Shown here piece by piece: positions 7,038 through 15,332 of a DNA stretch of 52,567 bases. The DNA is from Anaerolineae bacterium (GTDB taxonomy: Bacteria > Chloroflexota > Anaerolineae > Promineifilales > Promineifilaceae). Under the pieces are notes generated by a model. That model worked only from the letters and a program-made list of their open reading frames with translations, was not told the DNA's origin and ran no database searches. Location: contig SLGK01000055.1 in assembly GCA_007123775.1 (NCBI GenBank), positions 1 to 52,567 of the forward strand, in the 5' to 3' direction. Each line of letters begins with the position of its first letter. Position 1 is the stretch's first letter. The position numbers and the translations under genes are program-made.

Positions 7038-8537
7038 CTACACGGCCGTTTCTACAAATTCCGCCAGCTCCGCCTTCAACTGGGCCAGCGAGGGCAGGTG
7101 CAAATACATCATGTGGCCCGCCTCAAAGTAACCCATGCTGATGTTGGCCTGATAGGCCGGCGGCAGCCCCAAATGGTTAAACGTATACTCCGTTGCCAGA
7201 TAAGGCGTCGCCAGATCATAATAGCCATTCGCCACGTACACTTTCAGGTAAGGATTGGTGGCAATCGCCTGGCGCAGCGTTTCGGCCACGTCCACGAAGC
7301 TGTTCTGGAATTTCTTGTAATTCCAGGGCCACACCTTGTCGGTTAAGATTTCGTAAGGCAAATCGCTCTCGAATTCCAGTTCGCGGCGCACGTAATCGTT
7401 CATCGTGGCCGTATATGGCCCCTGAATAGCGGCGTAGCTGGGGTCAAACTCAAACGATTCCCCCACATTGTCCCGATCAAAACCGGTATAGCGGCTGTCT
7501 AAACGACCAACGGTCAACCCCTCGTCCCGCCGCAGCTCTTTGCAAAAACGGTCAATACGCAGGCGCAAATTGCTGCGCTCCACATATTCAGGGGAGAGGC
7601 CGGTGTAGCGGGCTACCTTTGCCGCTACCTCTGCTCGCTGTTCAGTCGGTAGAGCCGCCCCCTGCATCATGGCCAGCGTATATTCATTCAGAGCGAAGGC
7701 GTTGACCTCAGCCAGTGTTTGGCTCAAATCCTGTTGCAGCTCGTCGTCTAACTTTCCGTGGTAAAAAGCAGTGGCGGTGTAGGTGGGCAAAAAGAGGATG
7801 TAGGGCAGATCGTTGTTGGGAGTGAAGTAGAGCGTCTGAAAGTTTAAGACGGAGGAGATGAGCATGAGACCATTGAAGTACATGCCGTGGCGCTGCTGCA
7901 AATAGCCACTCAGTCCGCCGGCGCGGGTAGTGCCGTAGCTTTCGCCGATCAGGAATTTGGGCGAGGGCCAACGGCCGTTTCTACTCGTATACAATCTGAT
8001 AAAATCCCCAACGGAGTGGATGTCTTTCTCAAATTCGTGGAAATCTTTCGGCTTTTCGCCAGGGACGGCGCGGCTAAAGCCGGTACTGACCGGATCGATG
8101 AACACCAGGTCAGTTTTGTCGAGCAGGCTGTGTTCGTTATCGACCAGTTGGTAGGGCGGTGGCCCTAAGCGGCCGTCTTCATCAGCCATCGCTACCCGGC
8201 GCGGCCCCAGCAGCCCCAGGTGCATCCACACCGACGATGAGCCGGGACCCCCGTTAAAAGAGAAGGTCAACGGCCGTTGCCCCGCCTCAATGGCCTCACC
8301 ATCAACCGCATCCAACGTGTAAGCCACGTAGAAAATGGTCGCTTTGGACTTTTCGCCCTGTGCCTTGCCCTCTTTCTCTTCCTCTTCTTTGAGGAGCATG
8401 GTGCCGGCGGTGACGGTATATTCGTAAGAACGGCCGTCTATCGTCAGACTGTGTTGGGTAACGGCCGTTTGCTCTTTTGGTTCAGGCAGCTCTTTTTCCT
8501 TATCCTTGTCGTTATCATTCTTGTTGTTGTCAGACAT
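7038..8537 (-). CDS. Peptidase S10 (serine carboxypeptidase) family protein
   Basis: This 499-residue protein is an alpha/beta-hydrolase of the S10 carboxypeptidase family, which removes C-terminal residues from peptides. The oxyanion loop 'FNGGPGSSS' lies at 94-102, the nucleophile is S200 in 'IGESYGT', the acid is D441 in 'GYYDLATP' and the base is H475 in 'EAGHMMY'. All catalytic elements are intact. There is no signal peptide; the N-terminus is instead a hydrophilic Lys/Asp/Glu/Asn-rich tail of about 25 residues. Most S10 enzymes are secreted or vacuolar, so a cytoplasmic location is a notable inference. AAGGAG supports the start codon. Confidence 0.92.
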   Translation of the reverse strand: MSDNNKNDNDKDKEKELPEPKEQTAVTQHSLTIDGRSYEYTVTAGTMLLKEEEEKEGKAQGEKSKATIFYVAYTLDAVDGEAIEAGQRPLTFSFNGGPGSSSVWMHLGLLGPRRVAMADEDGRLGPPPYQLVDNEHSLLDKTDLVFIDPVSTGFSRAVPGEKPKDFHEFEKDIHSVGDFIRLYTSRNGRWPSPKFLIGESYGTTRAGGLSGYLQQRHGMYFNGLMLISSVLNFQTLYFTPNNDLPYILFLPTYTATAFYHGKLDDELQQDLSQTLAEVNAFALNEYTLAMMQGAALPTEQRAEVAAKVARYTGLSPEYVERSNLRLRIDRFCKELRRDEGLTVGRLDSRYTGFDRDNVGESFEFDPSYAAIQGPYTATMNDYVRRELEFESDLPYEILTDKVWPWNYKKFQNSFVDVAETLRQAIATNPYLKVYVANGYYDLATPYLATEYTFNHLGLPPAYQANISMGYFEAGHMMYLHLPSLAQLKAELAEFVETAV

Positions 8538-8552
8538 AATTTCTCCTTGTAA

Positions 8553-8587
8553 ATAGGACGCAGATTAACGCAGATTAACGCAGATTA
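8553..8587. repeat. 'cgcagattaa' tandem words
   Basis: Three copies of a 10-bp word stand upstream of the S10 peptidase start. The word is the same as that forming the hairpin at 1125-1189. Confidence 0.8.
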
Positions 8588-8636
8588 TTTTCGTTTATGG
8601 TGGTGTGCCCCGCCCATGTTGAACTCCTCATATAAA

Positions 8637-8693
8637 GGACGGAGGACGAAAGACGGAAGACTGCTCTCCGTCCTCCGTCTTCGGTCGTCCGTC
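8637..8693. repeat. Inverted 'ggacgga' heptamer repeat
   Basis: Degenerate ggacgga/ggacgaa words at 8637-8660 face ccgtcct/ccgtctt words at 8668-8693, forming a long imperfect hairpin. The same family occurs at 21528-21598. Confidence 0.8.
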
Positions 8694-8730
8694 ATATTCA
8701 GTTATGATGGCCTGCCCCGCTACCTTGACG

Positions 8731-9534
8731 CTAAAGAAATGCTTCGTAATTGAGGCGAAACAGCCACAGGCTGATGGCCAGCAAAACACCCCAACTCAGA
8801 GCCAGGGCGGTGGGATTGATCGTGGCCAGATTCTTGAGCAGATTGACCAATCCAACCATAGTGGCCAACAGCACGGGGATGGTCAAAGTACTTCCGGGCA
8901 TGGGTGATGCCGCATAGAGAATAGCCAGAGAGACGGCCGTTCCGCCCACAACCAGCAGTCCATCCCACCGCGACTGCCATATCAACCACAGCAATCCCAA
9001 CAGACCAATCCCATAAACCCAGGCGGGAAATTGCTGCATCAGTTCATCATACAGCGAGGTGGCCGGTTGGAGGGGGGCTGCTGACAATGCGGATAGTCCT
9101 GCCTGCCCATAGCTAGTCAGCAGCAACCCGCCCAACATCCCGGCGGCTACCAGCGCCGCCCGACGGTATGGGTTTAGCTCGGCCCATTGCAAGGCTTGCA
9201 GCAGTGCCCAAAGCAGCAGGGCCGTACCCATCAGGATAAAAACGCTTTCTGTGCCGGTAGCCGCACCGGTCCAGACCACTTGCGTCAGCCCAAGTATCGG
9301 CAGCGATAGGGCGGCGTAGGTATGGTTGGCCGATACGTGCCAGACCAAAAGATAGCCGCTTGCCAGAGCTACTATCGTCCAGACCAGGTGCAGGGGCGAA
9401 ACGGCCGTATCGCGGCTAACCCAGTATAGTCCCGCCAAAATTTGCAGGATGACAATTGCCGGTACCCAGGGGAGGATACGGCCGTAAAATGAAGGTTTCT
9501 GTGGCGGTTGGTCCCGCTTTTTCCGATTTGACAT
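8731..9534 (-). CDS. Polytopic membrane protein, function unknown
   Basis: I do not recognise a family. From the Met at 9534 the product has 267 residues: a basic N-terminus (SNRKKRDQ) followed by about nine hydrophobic helices with short loops and no charged active-site motif. An upstream start at 9582 would add 16 residues, but the one at 9534 gives the usual positive-inside N-terminus. The neighbours are a divergent Uma2 gene and a repeat-filled spacer, so context says nothing about its role. Confidence 0.7.
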   Translation of the reverse strand: MSNRKKRDQPPQKPSFYGRILPWVPAIVILQILAGLYWVSRDTAVSPLHLVWTIVALASGYLLVWHVSANHTYAALSLPILGLTQVVWTGAATGTESVFILMGTALLLWALLQALQWAELNPYRRAALVAAGMLGGLLLTSYGQAGLSALSAAPLQPATSLYDELMQQFPAWVYGIGLLGLLWLIWQSRWDGLLVVGGTAVSLAILYAASPMPGSTLTIPVLLATMVGLVNLLKNLATINPTALALSWGVLLAISLWLFRLNYEAFL

Positions 9535-9595
9535 GGCCGAATTATAGAGAAAGAAGCCGATTCTGTCATGAAAAGTTGACAACTGCCGGTGGCTA

Positions 9596-9623
9596 TTGCG
9601 AAAAAGGCCGGGCAGACTATAAT
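9596..9623 (+). promoter_or_regulatory. Candidate sigma70-type promoter for the Uma2 gene
   Basis: TTGCGA at 9596-9601 and a perfect TATAAT at 9618-9623 are separated by 16 bp. The ATG at 9630 is only six bases after the -10 box, so transcription would begin at or next to the start codon and yield a leaderless mRNA. No Shine-Dalgarno sequence is present, which agrees with this. Confidence 0.5.
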
Positions 9624-9629
9624 TGAGTT

Positions 9630-10373
9630 ATGCTAACCAGAGACAAACCGGCCCGCCTTACCAGCATCCGCAAAAGCCAGGTGACCGGTCTTCCCCCCGA
9701 AGAAGCTGAATATCCCGAATCGGATGGACAGCCCATGGCCGAGACAGATACCCACCTGGAACAGATGGTAGATGCGTTAATGCACCCCTTAAAAGAACGC
9801 TACCGCAACGATGCTGACGTCTACATATCCGGCAACCTGTTTGTTTACTATGAGGAAGGCAACCCCCGAGCCGTAGTAGCCCCCGACGTCTTTGTCGTAT
9901 TTGGCGTACCCAAAAAGCTGCGCCGCATCTACAAAGTGTGGGAAGAAGGCCGCCCCCCGGATATTGTCTTTGAACTGACCTCGCGCAAAACCTACCGTGA
10001 AGACCTGAGCGATAAGCGTATTCTGTACGAAGAGTTGGGCGTGCGCGAATATTTCCTCTTCGACCCCCTCCGCGATTATCTGCGCCCGCCGCTGCAAGGC
10101 TTTCGCCTGCATGACGGCTATTACCAGCCGCTATTACCTGACAGCTTGCCCGATGGCGAATGGCAGATCGATAGCGAGGTGTTGGGGCTGACGCTGCAAA
10201 CAAATGGCTCCTTCCTGCGCCTCTATGACCCCCAACAAGAGCGATTTCTACTCAGCCGGGCCGAAGAAGCTGAGGCTCGCCGCCAGGCCGAAGCTCAATT
10301 AGCCCAGGAAATAGCTGCCCGTCAGGCCCTCGAAGCAGAATTGGCTCGTCTACGTGCCCAATTGAACGATTAA
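9630..10373 (+). CDS. Uma2 family (DUF820) putative restriction-like endonuclease
   Basis: This 247-residue protein belongs to the Uma2/DUF820 family, with a PD-(D/E)XK nuclease fold and no settled biological role. The core reads 'VVAPDVFVVFG' (D86), then 'DIVFELTSRKT' (E115), then 'KRILYEELGVREYFLFDP'. The C-terminal 40 residues form a Glu/Ala/Arg-rich coiled coil (EEAEARRQAEAQLAQE and onward), as is frequent in this family. Such genes are highly multiplied in Cyanobacteria and Chloroflexota. The promoter suggests a leaderless transcript. Confidence 0.88.
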   Translation: MLTRDKPARLTSIRKSQVTGLPPEEAEYPESDGQPMAETDTHLEQMVDALMHPLKERYRNDADVYISGNLFVYYEEGNPRAVVAPDVFVVFGVPKKLRRIYKVWEEGRPPDIVFELTSRKTYREDLSDKRILYEELGVREYFLFDPLRDYLRPPLQGFRLHDGYYQPLLPDSLPDGEWQIDSEVLGLTLQTNGSFLRLYDPQQERFLLSRAEEAEARRQAEAQLAQEIAARQALEAELARLRAQLND

Positions 10374-10377
10374 TTTC

Positions 10378-10449
10378 TATCCGCCAAGATGCAAAGGACG
10401 CAAAGTCTATCTCGTTTTTCTTTGCGCTCCTGGCGTCTTTGCGGTGAAA
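10378..10449. repeat. Inverted 'gcaaaggacgcaaag' repeat
   Basis: The left arm at about 10381-10406 and the right arm at about 10421-10447 are imperfect reverse complements. Half of the same word reappears alone at 11709-11745, just before polA. Confidence 0.75.
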
Positions 10450-10504
10450 CGCCATGCTTGTGCCAAGCTTGTCGAAGCAGAGGCTTAGTTGTTACGGAGA
10501 AATG

Positions 10505-11089
10505 ATGACTGTTACCTGTTCGGTCTATATTGCGGCCAGTTTAGACGGTTTCATTGCCCGGCCCGATGGCGACATTGATTGGCTGCATAATCCCGCCTAT
10601 ACGCTACCTGACGGTGAGAACGATTTTGGCTATGAGGCATTCATGGCGACTGTCGATGCCCTGGTGATGGGCAGCTATAGCTACGAAAAGGTTCTTAGCT
10701 TTGATAGCTGGCCCTATGGCGCGAAAAAGGTGGTGGTGCTGACGCAACGGCCGTTATCCCCACCCACCGATCCTGCCGCCAACGTCAGCTTCGACAGCGG
10801 CCCGCCCGCCAACATCGTGGCCCGGCAGGCCCAGGCTGGCGCTCGCCACCTTTACATTGACGGCGGCCAGACCATCCAGCGATTCTTGCGGGCCGGCCTG
10901 ATTGACCAGATGATCATCACCCAGATTCCCATCCTGCTGGGCAGCGGCATCCCCCTCTTCGGCGACCTCGGCGTCGAAATCCCGCTCCGGTTGCAGCATA
11001 GCCGCGCCTTCGCCAACGGCTTTGTGCAGAACCAATACCAGATCGAAAAGGAAGAAGGTAGAAGGAAGAAGGTAGAAAGTAGAAGGTAG
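10505..11089 (+). CDS. Dihydrofolate reductase / RibD C-terminal domain family protein
   Basis: The product (194 residues) is an NADPH-dependent reductase of the RibD-C/DHFR-like family, often called YyaP/YwjB-like. Visible motifs are 'SLDGFIARPDGDIDWL' at the N-terminus, 'DALVMGSYSYEKV' in the middle and 'YIDGGQTIQRFL...ILLGSGIPLFG' at the end. GGAGA lies four bases before the ATG at 10505, with another ATG directly before it at 10502, so these starts beat the longer frame from 10454. The last 15 residues (EKEEGRRKKVESRR) are encoded by a heptamer repeat and look like a recent tail. The substrate is unknown. Confidence 0.85.
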   Translation: MTVTCSVYIAASLDGFIARPDGDIDWLHNPAYTLPDGENDFGYEAFMATVDALVMGSYSYEKVLSFDSWPYGAKKVVVLTQRPLSPPTDPAANVSFDSGPPANIVARQAQAGARHLYIDGGQTIQRFLRAGLIDQMIITQIPILLGSGIPLFGDLGVEIPLRLQHSRAFANGFVQNQYQIEKEEGRRKKVESRR

Positions 11090-11090
11090 A
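11045..11090. repeat. 'gaaggta' heptamer repeat forming the gene end
   Basis: Six degenerate 7-bp words (gaaggta, gaaggaa, gaaggta, gaaagta, gaaggta) cover the 3' end of the reductase gene and supply its stop codon. Confidence 0.8.
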
Positions 11091-11127
11091 AATATCTAAT
11101 TACTGGCCCATTTGGAGGAGTAAGCAA

Positions 11128-11625
11128 ATGCCCATGTCAGACAGAACGTATCTAACCTCATTACCACGAAAACGGATGGGTGCTGGCACTCTTTTTTGGG
11201 ATGAGAGAGGACATATTCTACTGGTTAAGCCCAACTATAAGCCAGGGTGGGAAATCCCAGGCGGGATTGTGGAGCAAGATGAATCTCCTTTAGCTTGTTG
11301 TCAGCGCGAAATAGGGGAAGAACTGGGACTTGATTGGCCCAACGACCGTTGGCCCAACGGCCGTTTACTCATCATTGATTACAACAGCCCAACTGAAAAC
11401 AAAACCGAATCACTCATGTTTATATTTGCCGGTGGTTTGTTGACCCCGGCCGATACGGCTCAGATCCAATTACCACCCGCCGAATTAGTTGATTTTGCCT
11501 TCTTTGATCCGGCTGAACTGCCAGAAGCCATGACCCCAACTTTATGCAAAAGGGTGTTAGCCGCCTGGCGTCAGGTGAAAGCCAACGGCGCTATTTACCT
11601 GGAAAACCAGGAGTCGCTCTCCTGA
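11128..11625 (+). CDS. NUDIX hydrolase
   Basis: This 165-residue protein hydrolyses nucleoside diphosphates linked to another moiety; the exact substrate is unknown. The NUDIX box at about 45-68 is intact: 'GGIVEQDESPLACCQREIGEELGL' carries the metal-binding REIGEE core. Strong GGAGGAG at 11112-11118 precedes two closely spaced ATG codons (11128 and 11134); the first has the better spacing. It is followed by the -10 region of polA. A different NUDIX protein is encoded at 43548-44054. Confidence 0.92.
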   Translation: MPMSDRTYLTSLPRKRMGAGTLFWDERGHILLVKPNYKPGWEIPGGIVEQDESPLACCQREIGEELGLDWPNDRWPNGRLLIIDYNSPTENKTESLMFIFAGGLLTPADTAQIQLPPAELVDFAFFDPAELPEAMTPTLCKRVLAAWRQVKANGAIYLENQESLS

Positions 11626-11668
11626 CCTTAACCATCCCAATTGATTACTATTCATAACACAAATGAGC

Positions 11669-11674
11669 TATAAT
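11669..11674 (+). promoter_or_regulatory. -10 box for polA
   Basis: A perfect TATAAT lies 90 bases upstream of the polA start codon. No good -35 box is found at 16-18 bp, so this is a partial promoter call. The leader between them carries a gcgccctttgcgtcttcgcgg repeat fragment. Confidence 0.35.
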
Positions 11675-11763
11675 AGGGGCCAATCTTAGGGCAAGCAAAC
11701 GGACTGTTTTGCTCCTTTGCGCCCTTTGCGTCTTCGCGGTGAAAACTATCAAATGGAGCAATT

Positions 11764-14556
11764 ATGTCCCAACACAAACTAGTCCTGATTGACGGCCACG
11801 CCCTGGCCTACCGCATGTTTTTTGCCCTGCCGCTGGAAGCCTTCACCACCAAAAAAGGGGAGCCAACCAACGCCACCTACGGCTTCACCCGCACCCTGCT
11901 TGACCTGGTCCTGAGCAAAAACCCGCCCCAATACCTGGCCGTCAGCTTTGACAAAGGGGCCACCTTCCGCGACGAAATTTTTGAAGAATATAAAGGCACG
12001 CGGGAAAAGATGCCCGACGAATTGAGCATCCAGATTGAGCGTATCAAAGAAGTGGTGCGTGCCCTCAACATTCCCGTTTTAGAACTGGACGGCTATGAGG
12101 CCGACGACGTGCTGGGAACCGTAGCCCAGCAGGCCAAAACCCACGACGTGCCGGTCCATATCATCACCGGCGACCGCGACCTGCTGCAACTGGTCGATGA
12201 GTCCACCAGCATCGAACTGCCCACGCGGGGCAACCGCCCGCCTGAAATCTTTACCGACGACGAGAGCGTGACCGGCTACTTTGGCGTTCCGCCCCGGCTG
12301 GTGGTGGATTACAAGGCGTTGGTAGGCGATACCAGCGACAATATTCCGGGGATTAGAGGGGTGGGGCCGAAAACGGCCGTTAAACTCCTGGACCAATTCG
12401 GCAGCCTCGACAACATTTTTGCTCACGTCGATGAGATCAAAGGGGCCATTGGCAAAAAGGTAGCCGAGGGGCGCGAGCAAGCCTATCTCAGCCGCGAGCT
12501 GGCCCAAATTGTGCTGGACGCGCCCATCCAACTCGACATTGATGCCTGCGTCAGCCAGGACTTCGACCCCGAAACGGTCCTCAATCTGTTTCACGAGTTA
12601 GAGTTCCGCAGCCTGACCGACAGCCTGTTAGAGCGGATTGACAACGCCGCCGCCATCATCGAAGCCGCCAGTGACCACGCCCCTACCGAAGCAATCGTCA
12701 TTCGCACCGAGAAGCAACTGGCCGAATTGGTTGAGAAATTAAACAAGGCCCCGGCCATCAGCTTCGACATCGAAACAACCAGCCTGGACAAAATGCAGGC
12801 GGAACTGGTTGGGTTGTGTCTGGCCATCCAGCCGCCGGTGGGCTACTACATTCCCGTCGGCCACCTGGCCGGCGAAGCCCAAACGACCAGCGGCCAGATG
12901 GCCCTTTTTGCCGATGGGGACGCCCATTTAGCCGAGGGCCAACTGCCGCTGCAAGAAGTCCTCGACGCCCTGCGCCCGCCGCTGACCAATTCCGACATCC
13001 CCAAAATCGCCCACAACGCCAAATACGACTACACCATCCTGGACCAGCACGGCCTGCGCGTGACGCCCATCGGCTTTGACACGATGATTGCCGAATGGCT
13101 GACCGATCCCGGCAGCAAGCACAAGGGCTTGAAGGATCTGGCCCGCCACCGGCTGGGCATTGAGATGACCGACATTGACTTGCTGATCGGTTCCGGCAAG
13201 AAGCAGCGCAGCTTTGCCGAAGTGGCCATCGAGGACGCGGCTCCCTACGGCGCGGCCGACGCCGATATTACGCTGCGCCTGGTCAAGCCGCTGCGGGCCG
13301 AAATTGAGGAGAAGGGGCTGACCAAAATCCTGGACATCGAGATGCCGCTAATTGAGATTTTGTCCGACATGGAACAGGCGGGCATTGCCATTGACCTCGA
13401 CTTTTTCCGGCAGATGTCGCAGGATTTGGCGGCTCGGTTGGCGGCGGTGGAAACGGCCGTTTTCCGGATAGCCGGTGAACCCTTCAACCTCAACTCTTCG
13501 CAGCAGATGAGCGACATCCTCTTTGGCAAGCTGGGCCTGCCCCGCGATGGGATCAGCAAGACCAAAAGCGGCCATTACTCCACTGCCGCCAACGTCCTGG
13601 AATCGCTGCAAACGGACGACAAGACGGGCATTATCGATCTGATCTTGGAACATCGGGAGTTGGGCAAGTTGAAAAGCACCTACGTGGACGCCCTGCCTGA
13701 ACTGGTCAACCCCGACACCAGCCGGCTGCACACCAGCTTCAATCAGACGGGGGCCATTACCGGCCGTATTGCCAGCAGCAACCCCAACCTGCAAAATATC
13801 CCCATCCGTAGCGAAATCGGCCAGCAAATCCGGCGCGGCTTTGTGGCCAAACCGGACCATTACTTCCTGGCGGCCGACTATTCCCAGGTAGAGCTGCGCA
13901 TTCTGGCCCACATCAGCCAGGATGAGGCCCTGCTGGAAGCGTTTCGTCAGGGGCAAGACATTCACCGCACGACAGCAGCGGCCGTTTACGGCATTGACGT
14001 GGCCGACGTTGATTACAACCAGCGCCGCTTTGCCAAAGCGGTCAACTTCGGCCTCATCTACGGCATGGGGGCCTACCGCCTCTCCCGTGATTCTGACCTG
14101 ACGCTGGCCGAGGCCGAGAATTACATCAAGGAATATTTTGCTCGCTTCCCCGGCATTCAGGCCTATCTGGACGAAACAAAACTGCTGGCGCAGCGGCAGG
14201 GCTACGTGGAAACGCTGCTGGGTCGTCGCCGCTACTTCCCCGTTTTTCAGGGGGCCGGCAGCCGCAACCAGCAGGTGCGGATGCGCGCCGAGCGGGAGGC
14301 CATCAACCACCCCATTCAGGGAACGGCCGCTGACATTATCAAGATCGCCATGATCCACCTCCACGAGCGGCTGCAACCCTACGGCGGCCAAATGCTGCTG
14401 CAAGTTCATGACGAACTCCTGCTGGAAGTGCCCGCCGTCGAACTGGATGAGGTGAAAGAATTGGTCATCGAGACCATGAGCAGTGCCTATAGGCTGGATG
14501 TCCCCTTGAAAGTGGATGCCAGTGTGGGGCAAAATTGGTTGGAACTAAAAGATTGA
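11764..14556 (+). CDS. polA: DNA polymerase I
   Basis: This 930-residue three-domain enzyme fills gaps and removes RNA primers during replication and repair. The 5'-nuclease domain (about 1-290) has 'DGYEADDVLGT', 'TGDRDLLQL' and 'GDTSDNIPGI'. The 3'-5' exonuclease domain keeps its acidic residues in 'FDIETTSLD' (D335, E337), 'IAHNAKYDY' and 'YGAADADITLRL', so proofreading should be active. The polymerase domain has motif A 'DYSQVELR' (D705), motif B 'RRFAKAVNFGLIYG' (about 754-767) and motif C 'VHDELL' (H882, D883, E884). The length is typical. AATGGAGC before the ATG serves as the ribosome-binding site. Confidence 0.97.
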   Translation: MSQHKLVLIDGHALAYRMFFALPLEAFTTKKGEPTNATYGFTRTLLDLVLSKNPPQYLAVSFDKGATFRDEIFEEYKGTREKMPDELSIQIERIKEVVRALNIPVLELDGYEADDVLGTVAQQAKTHDVPVHIITGDRDLLQLVDESTSIELPTRGNRPPEIFTDDESVTGYFGVPPRLVVDYKALVGDTSDNIPGIRGVGPKTAVKLLDQFGSLDNIFAHVDEIKGAIGKKVAEGREQAYLSRELAQIVLDAPIQLDIDACVSQDFDPETVLNLFHELEFRSLTDSLLERIDNAAAIIEAASDHAPTEAIVIRTEKQLAELVEKLNKAPAISFDIETTSLDKMQAELVGLCLAIQPPVGYYIPVGHLAGEAQTTSGQMALFADGDAHLAEGQLPLQEVLDALRPPLTNSDIPKIAHNAKYDYTILDQHGLRVTPIGFDTMIAEWLTDPGSKHKGLKDLARHRLGIEMTDIDLLIGSGKKQRSFAEVAIEDAAPYGAADADITLRLVKPLRAEIEEKGLTKILDIEMPLIEILSDMEQAGIAIDLDFFRQMSQDLAARLAAVETAVFRIAGEPFNLNSSQQMSDILFGKLGLPRDGISKTKSGHYSTAANVLESLQTDDKTGIIDLILEHRELGKLKSTYVDALPELVNPDTSRLHTSFNQTGAITGRIASSNPNLQNIPIRSEIGQQIRRGFVAKPDHYFLAADYSQVELRILAHISQDEALLEAFRQGQDIHRTTAAAVYGIDVADVDYNQRRFAKAVNFGLIYGMGAYRLSRDSDLTLAEAENYIKEYFARFPGIQAYLDETKLLAQRQGYVETLLGRRRYFPVFQGAGSRNQQVRMRAEREAINHPIQGTAADIIKIAMIHLHERLQPYGGQMLLQVHDELLLEVPAVELDEVKELVIETMSSAYRLDVPLKVDASVGQNWLELKD

Positions 14557-14611
14557 GCGGGTTGCGCGTAGCGGGTGACAGGTTTGATTTGCCACGCGCT
14601 ACGCGAATAGC

Positions 14612-14633
14612 GGTCAAGCAGGGATGCTTGACC
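14612..14633. repeat. Perfect 9-bp-stem hairpin (ggtcaagca/tgcttgacc)
   Basis: A 9-bp perfect stem with a GGGA loop. An identical 22-base copy lies at 30658-30679, so this is a dispersed element. Confidence 0.85.
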
Positions 14634-14688
14634 ACCATTTATGCAGGAGTTCCCCATGGGCGCAGCGCACCACGATAAATGAAAATTA

Positions 14689-14716
14689 TCTGCGTTAATC
14701 TGCGTTAATCTGCGTC
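14689..14716. repeat. 'ttaatctgcg' tandem words
   Basis: About three copies of the 10-bp word, the reverse complement of the arms at 1125-1150. They stand directly upstream of the acyltransferase ribosome-binding site. Confidence 0.8.
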
Positions 14717-14738
14717 CTATTTTCGAAGGAGTCTGTAC

Positions 14739-15332
14739 ATGAGTAAGACCAAATGGCCGGAATTAGGAGTAGTCGTTCCGCAGCACCGTCGCCCCATACG
14801 TCAAAAGATCAGCCGCAAGCTGCTGGAATGGGCCGGCTGGGGTGTGGAAGGCAACATCCCCGATTTACCTAAAATGGTGGCTGTGGGCGCGCCCCATACC
14901 TCTAACTGGGACCTGATTTTTACCATCCTGTACACCTACGCCCTGGGTGTTGACCTTTCTTGGATGGGTAAACATACCCTGTTCAAACCCCCTTTCGGCT
15001 GGCTGTTTCGCAAACTGGGTGGTATTCCCGTGGATAGACGCGCCCCACGCGGTACGGTCGGTCAAATGGCCGACGTCCTCAATCAGCACGAGTCCCTCAT
15101 CCTGGCAATTATGCCCGAAGGTACACGCAGCAAAGTGCGTGAATGGCGCAGCGGCTTTTATTACATTGCTTTAGAGGCAGGCGTACCGTTAGCAATGGTC
15201 GGCCTGGATTTCAATCGCAAGCGCGTTGTCCTCGGCGGCCCCTTCTGGCCTACCGGCGATTTTGAGGCCGATCTACCCCGGTTCAAATCATTCTACAAGG
15301 ATTTTCGCGGCTACAATCCAAATTTGGAGTGA
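14739..15332 (+). CDS. Lysophospholipid acyltransferase (PlsC-like) family protein
   Basis: This 197-residue protein is of the glycerolipid acyltransferase family that acylates lysophosphatidate or related acceptors at the membrane. The catalytic H-x4-D motif is 'HTSNWD' (H53, D58). 'GGIPVDRRAP' and 'IMPEGTRSK' supply acceptor-binding blocks II and III. It is shorter than PlsC proper and has no clear transmembrane helix, so it may act on another acceptor. GAAGGAG precedes the ATG at good spacing. Its 3' end overlaps the convergent gene at 15311 by 22 bases. Confidence 0.88.
   Translation: MSKTKWPELGVVVPQHRRPIRQKISRKLLEWAGWGVEGNIPDLPKMVAVGAPHTSNWDLIFTILYTYALGVDLSWMGKHTLFKPPFGWLFRKLGGIPVDRRAPRGTVGQMADVLNQHESLILAIMPEGTRSKVREWRSGFYYIALEAGVPLAMVGLDFNRKRVVLGGPFWPTGDFEADLPRFKSFYKDFRGYNPNLE

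Noticed and set aside
13348..14532. 394-codon open frame on the minus strand opposite polA
   Set aside because: It lies entirely antisense to the polymerase domain of polA, has no family motif and reflects the GC-rich codon usage of the real gene.
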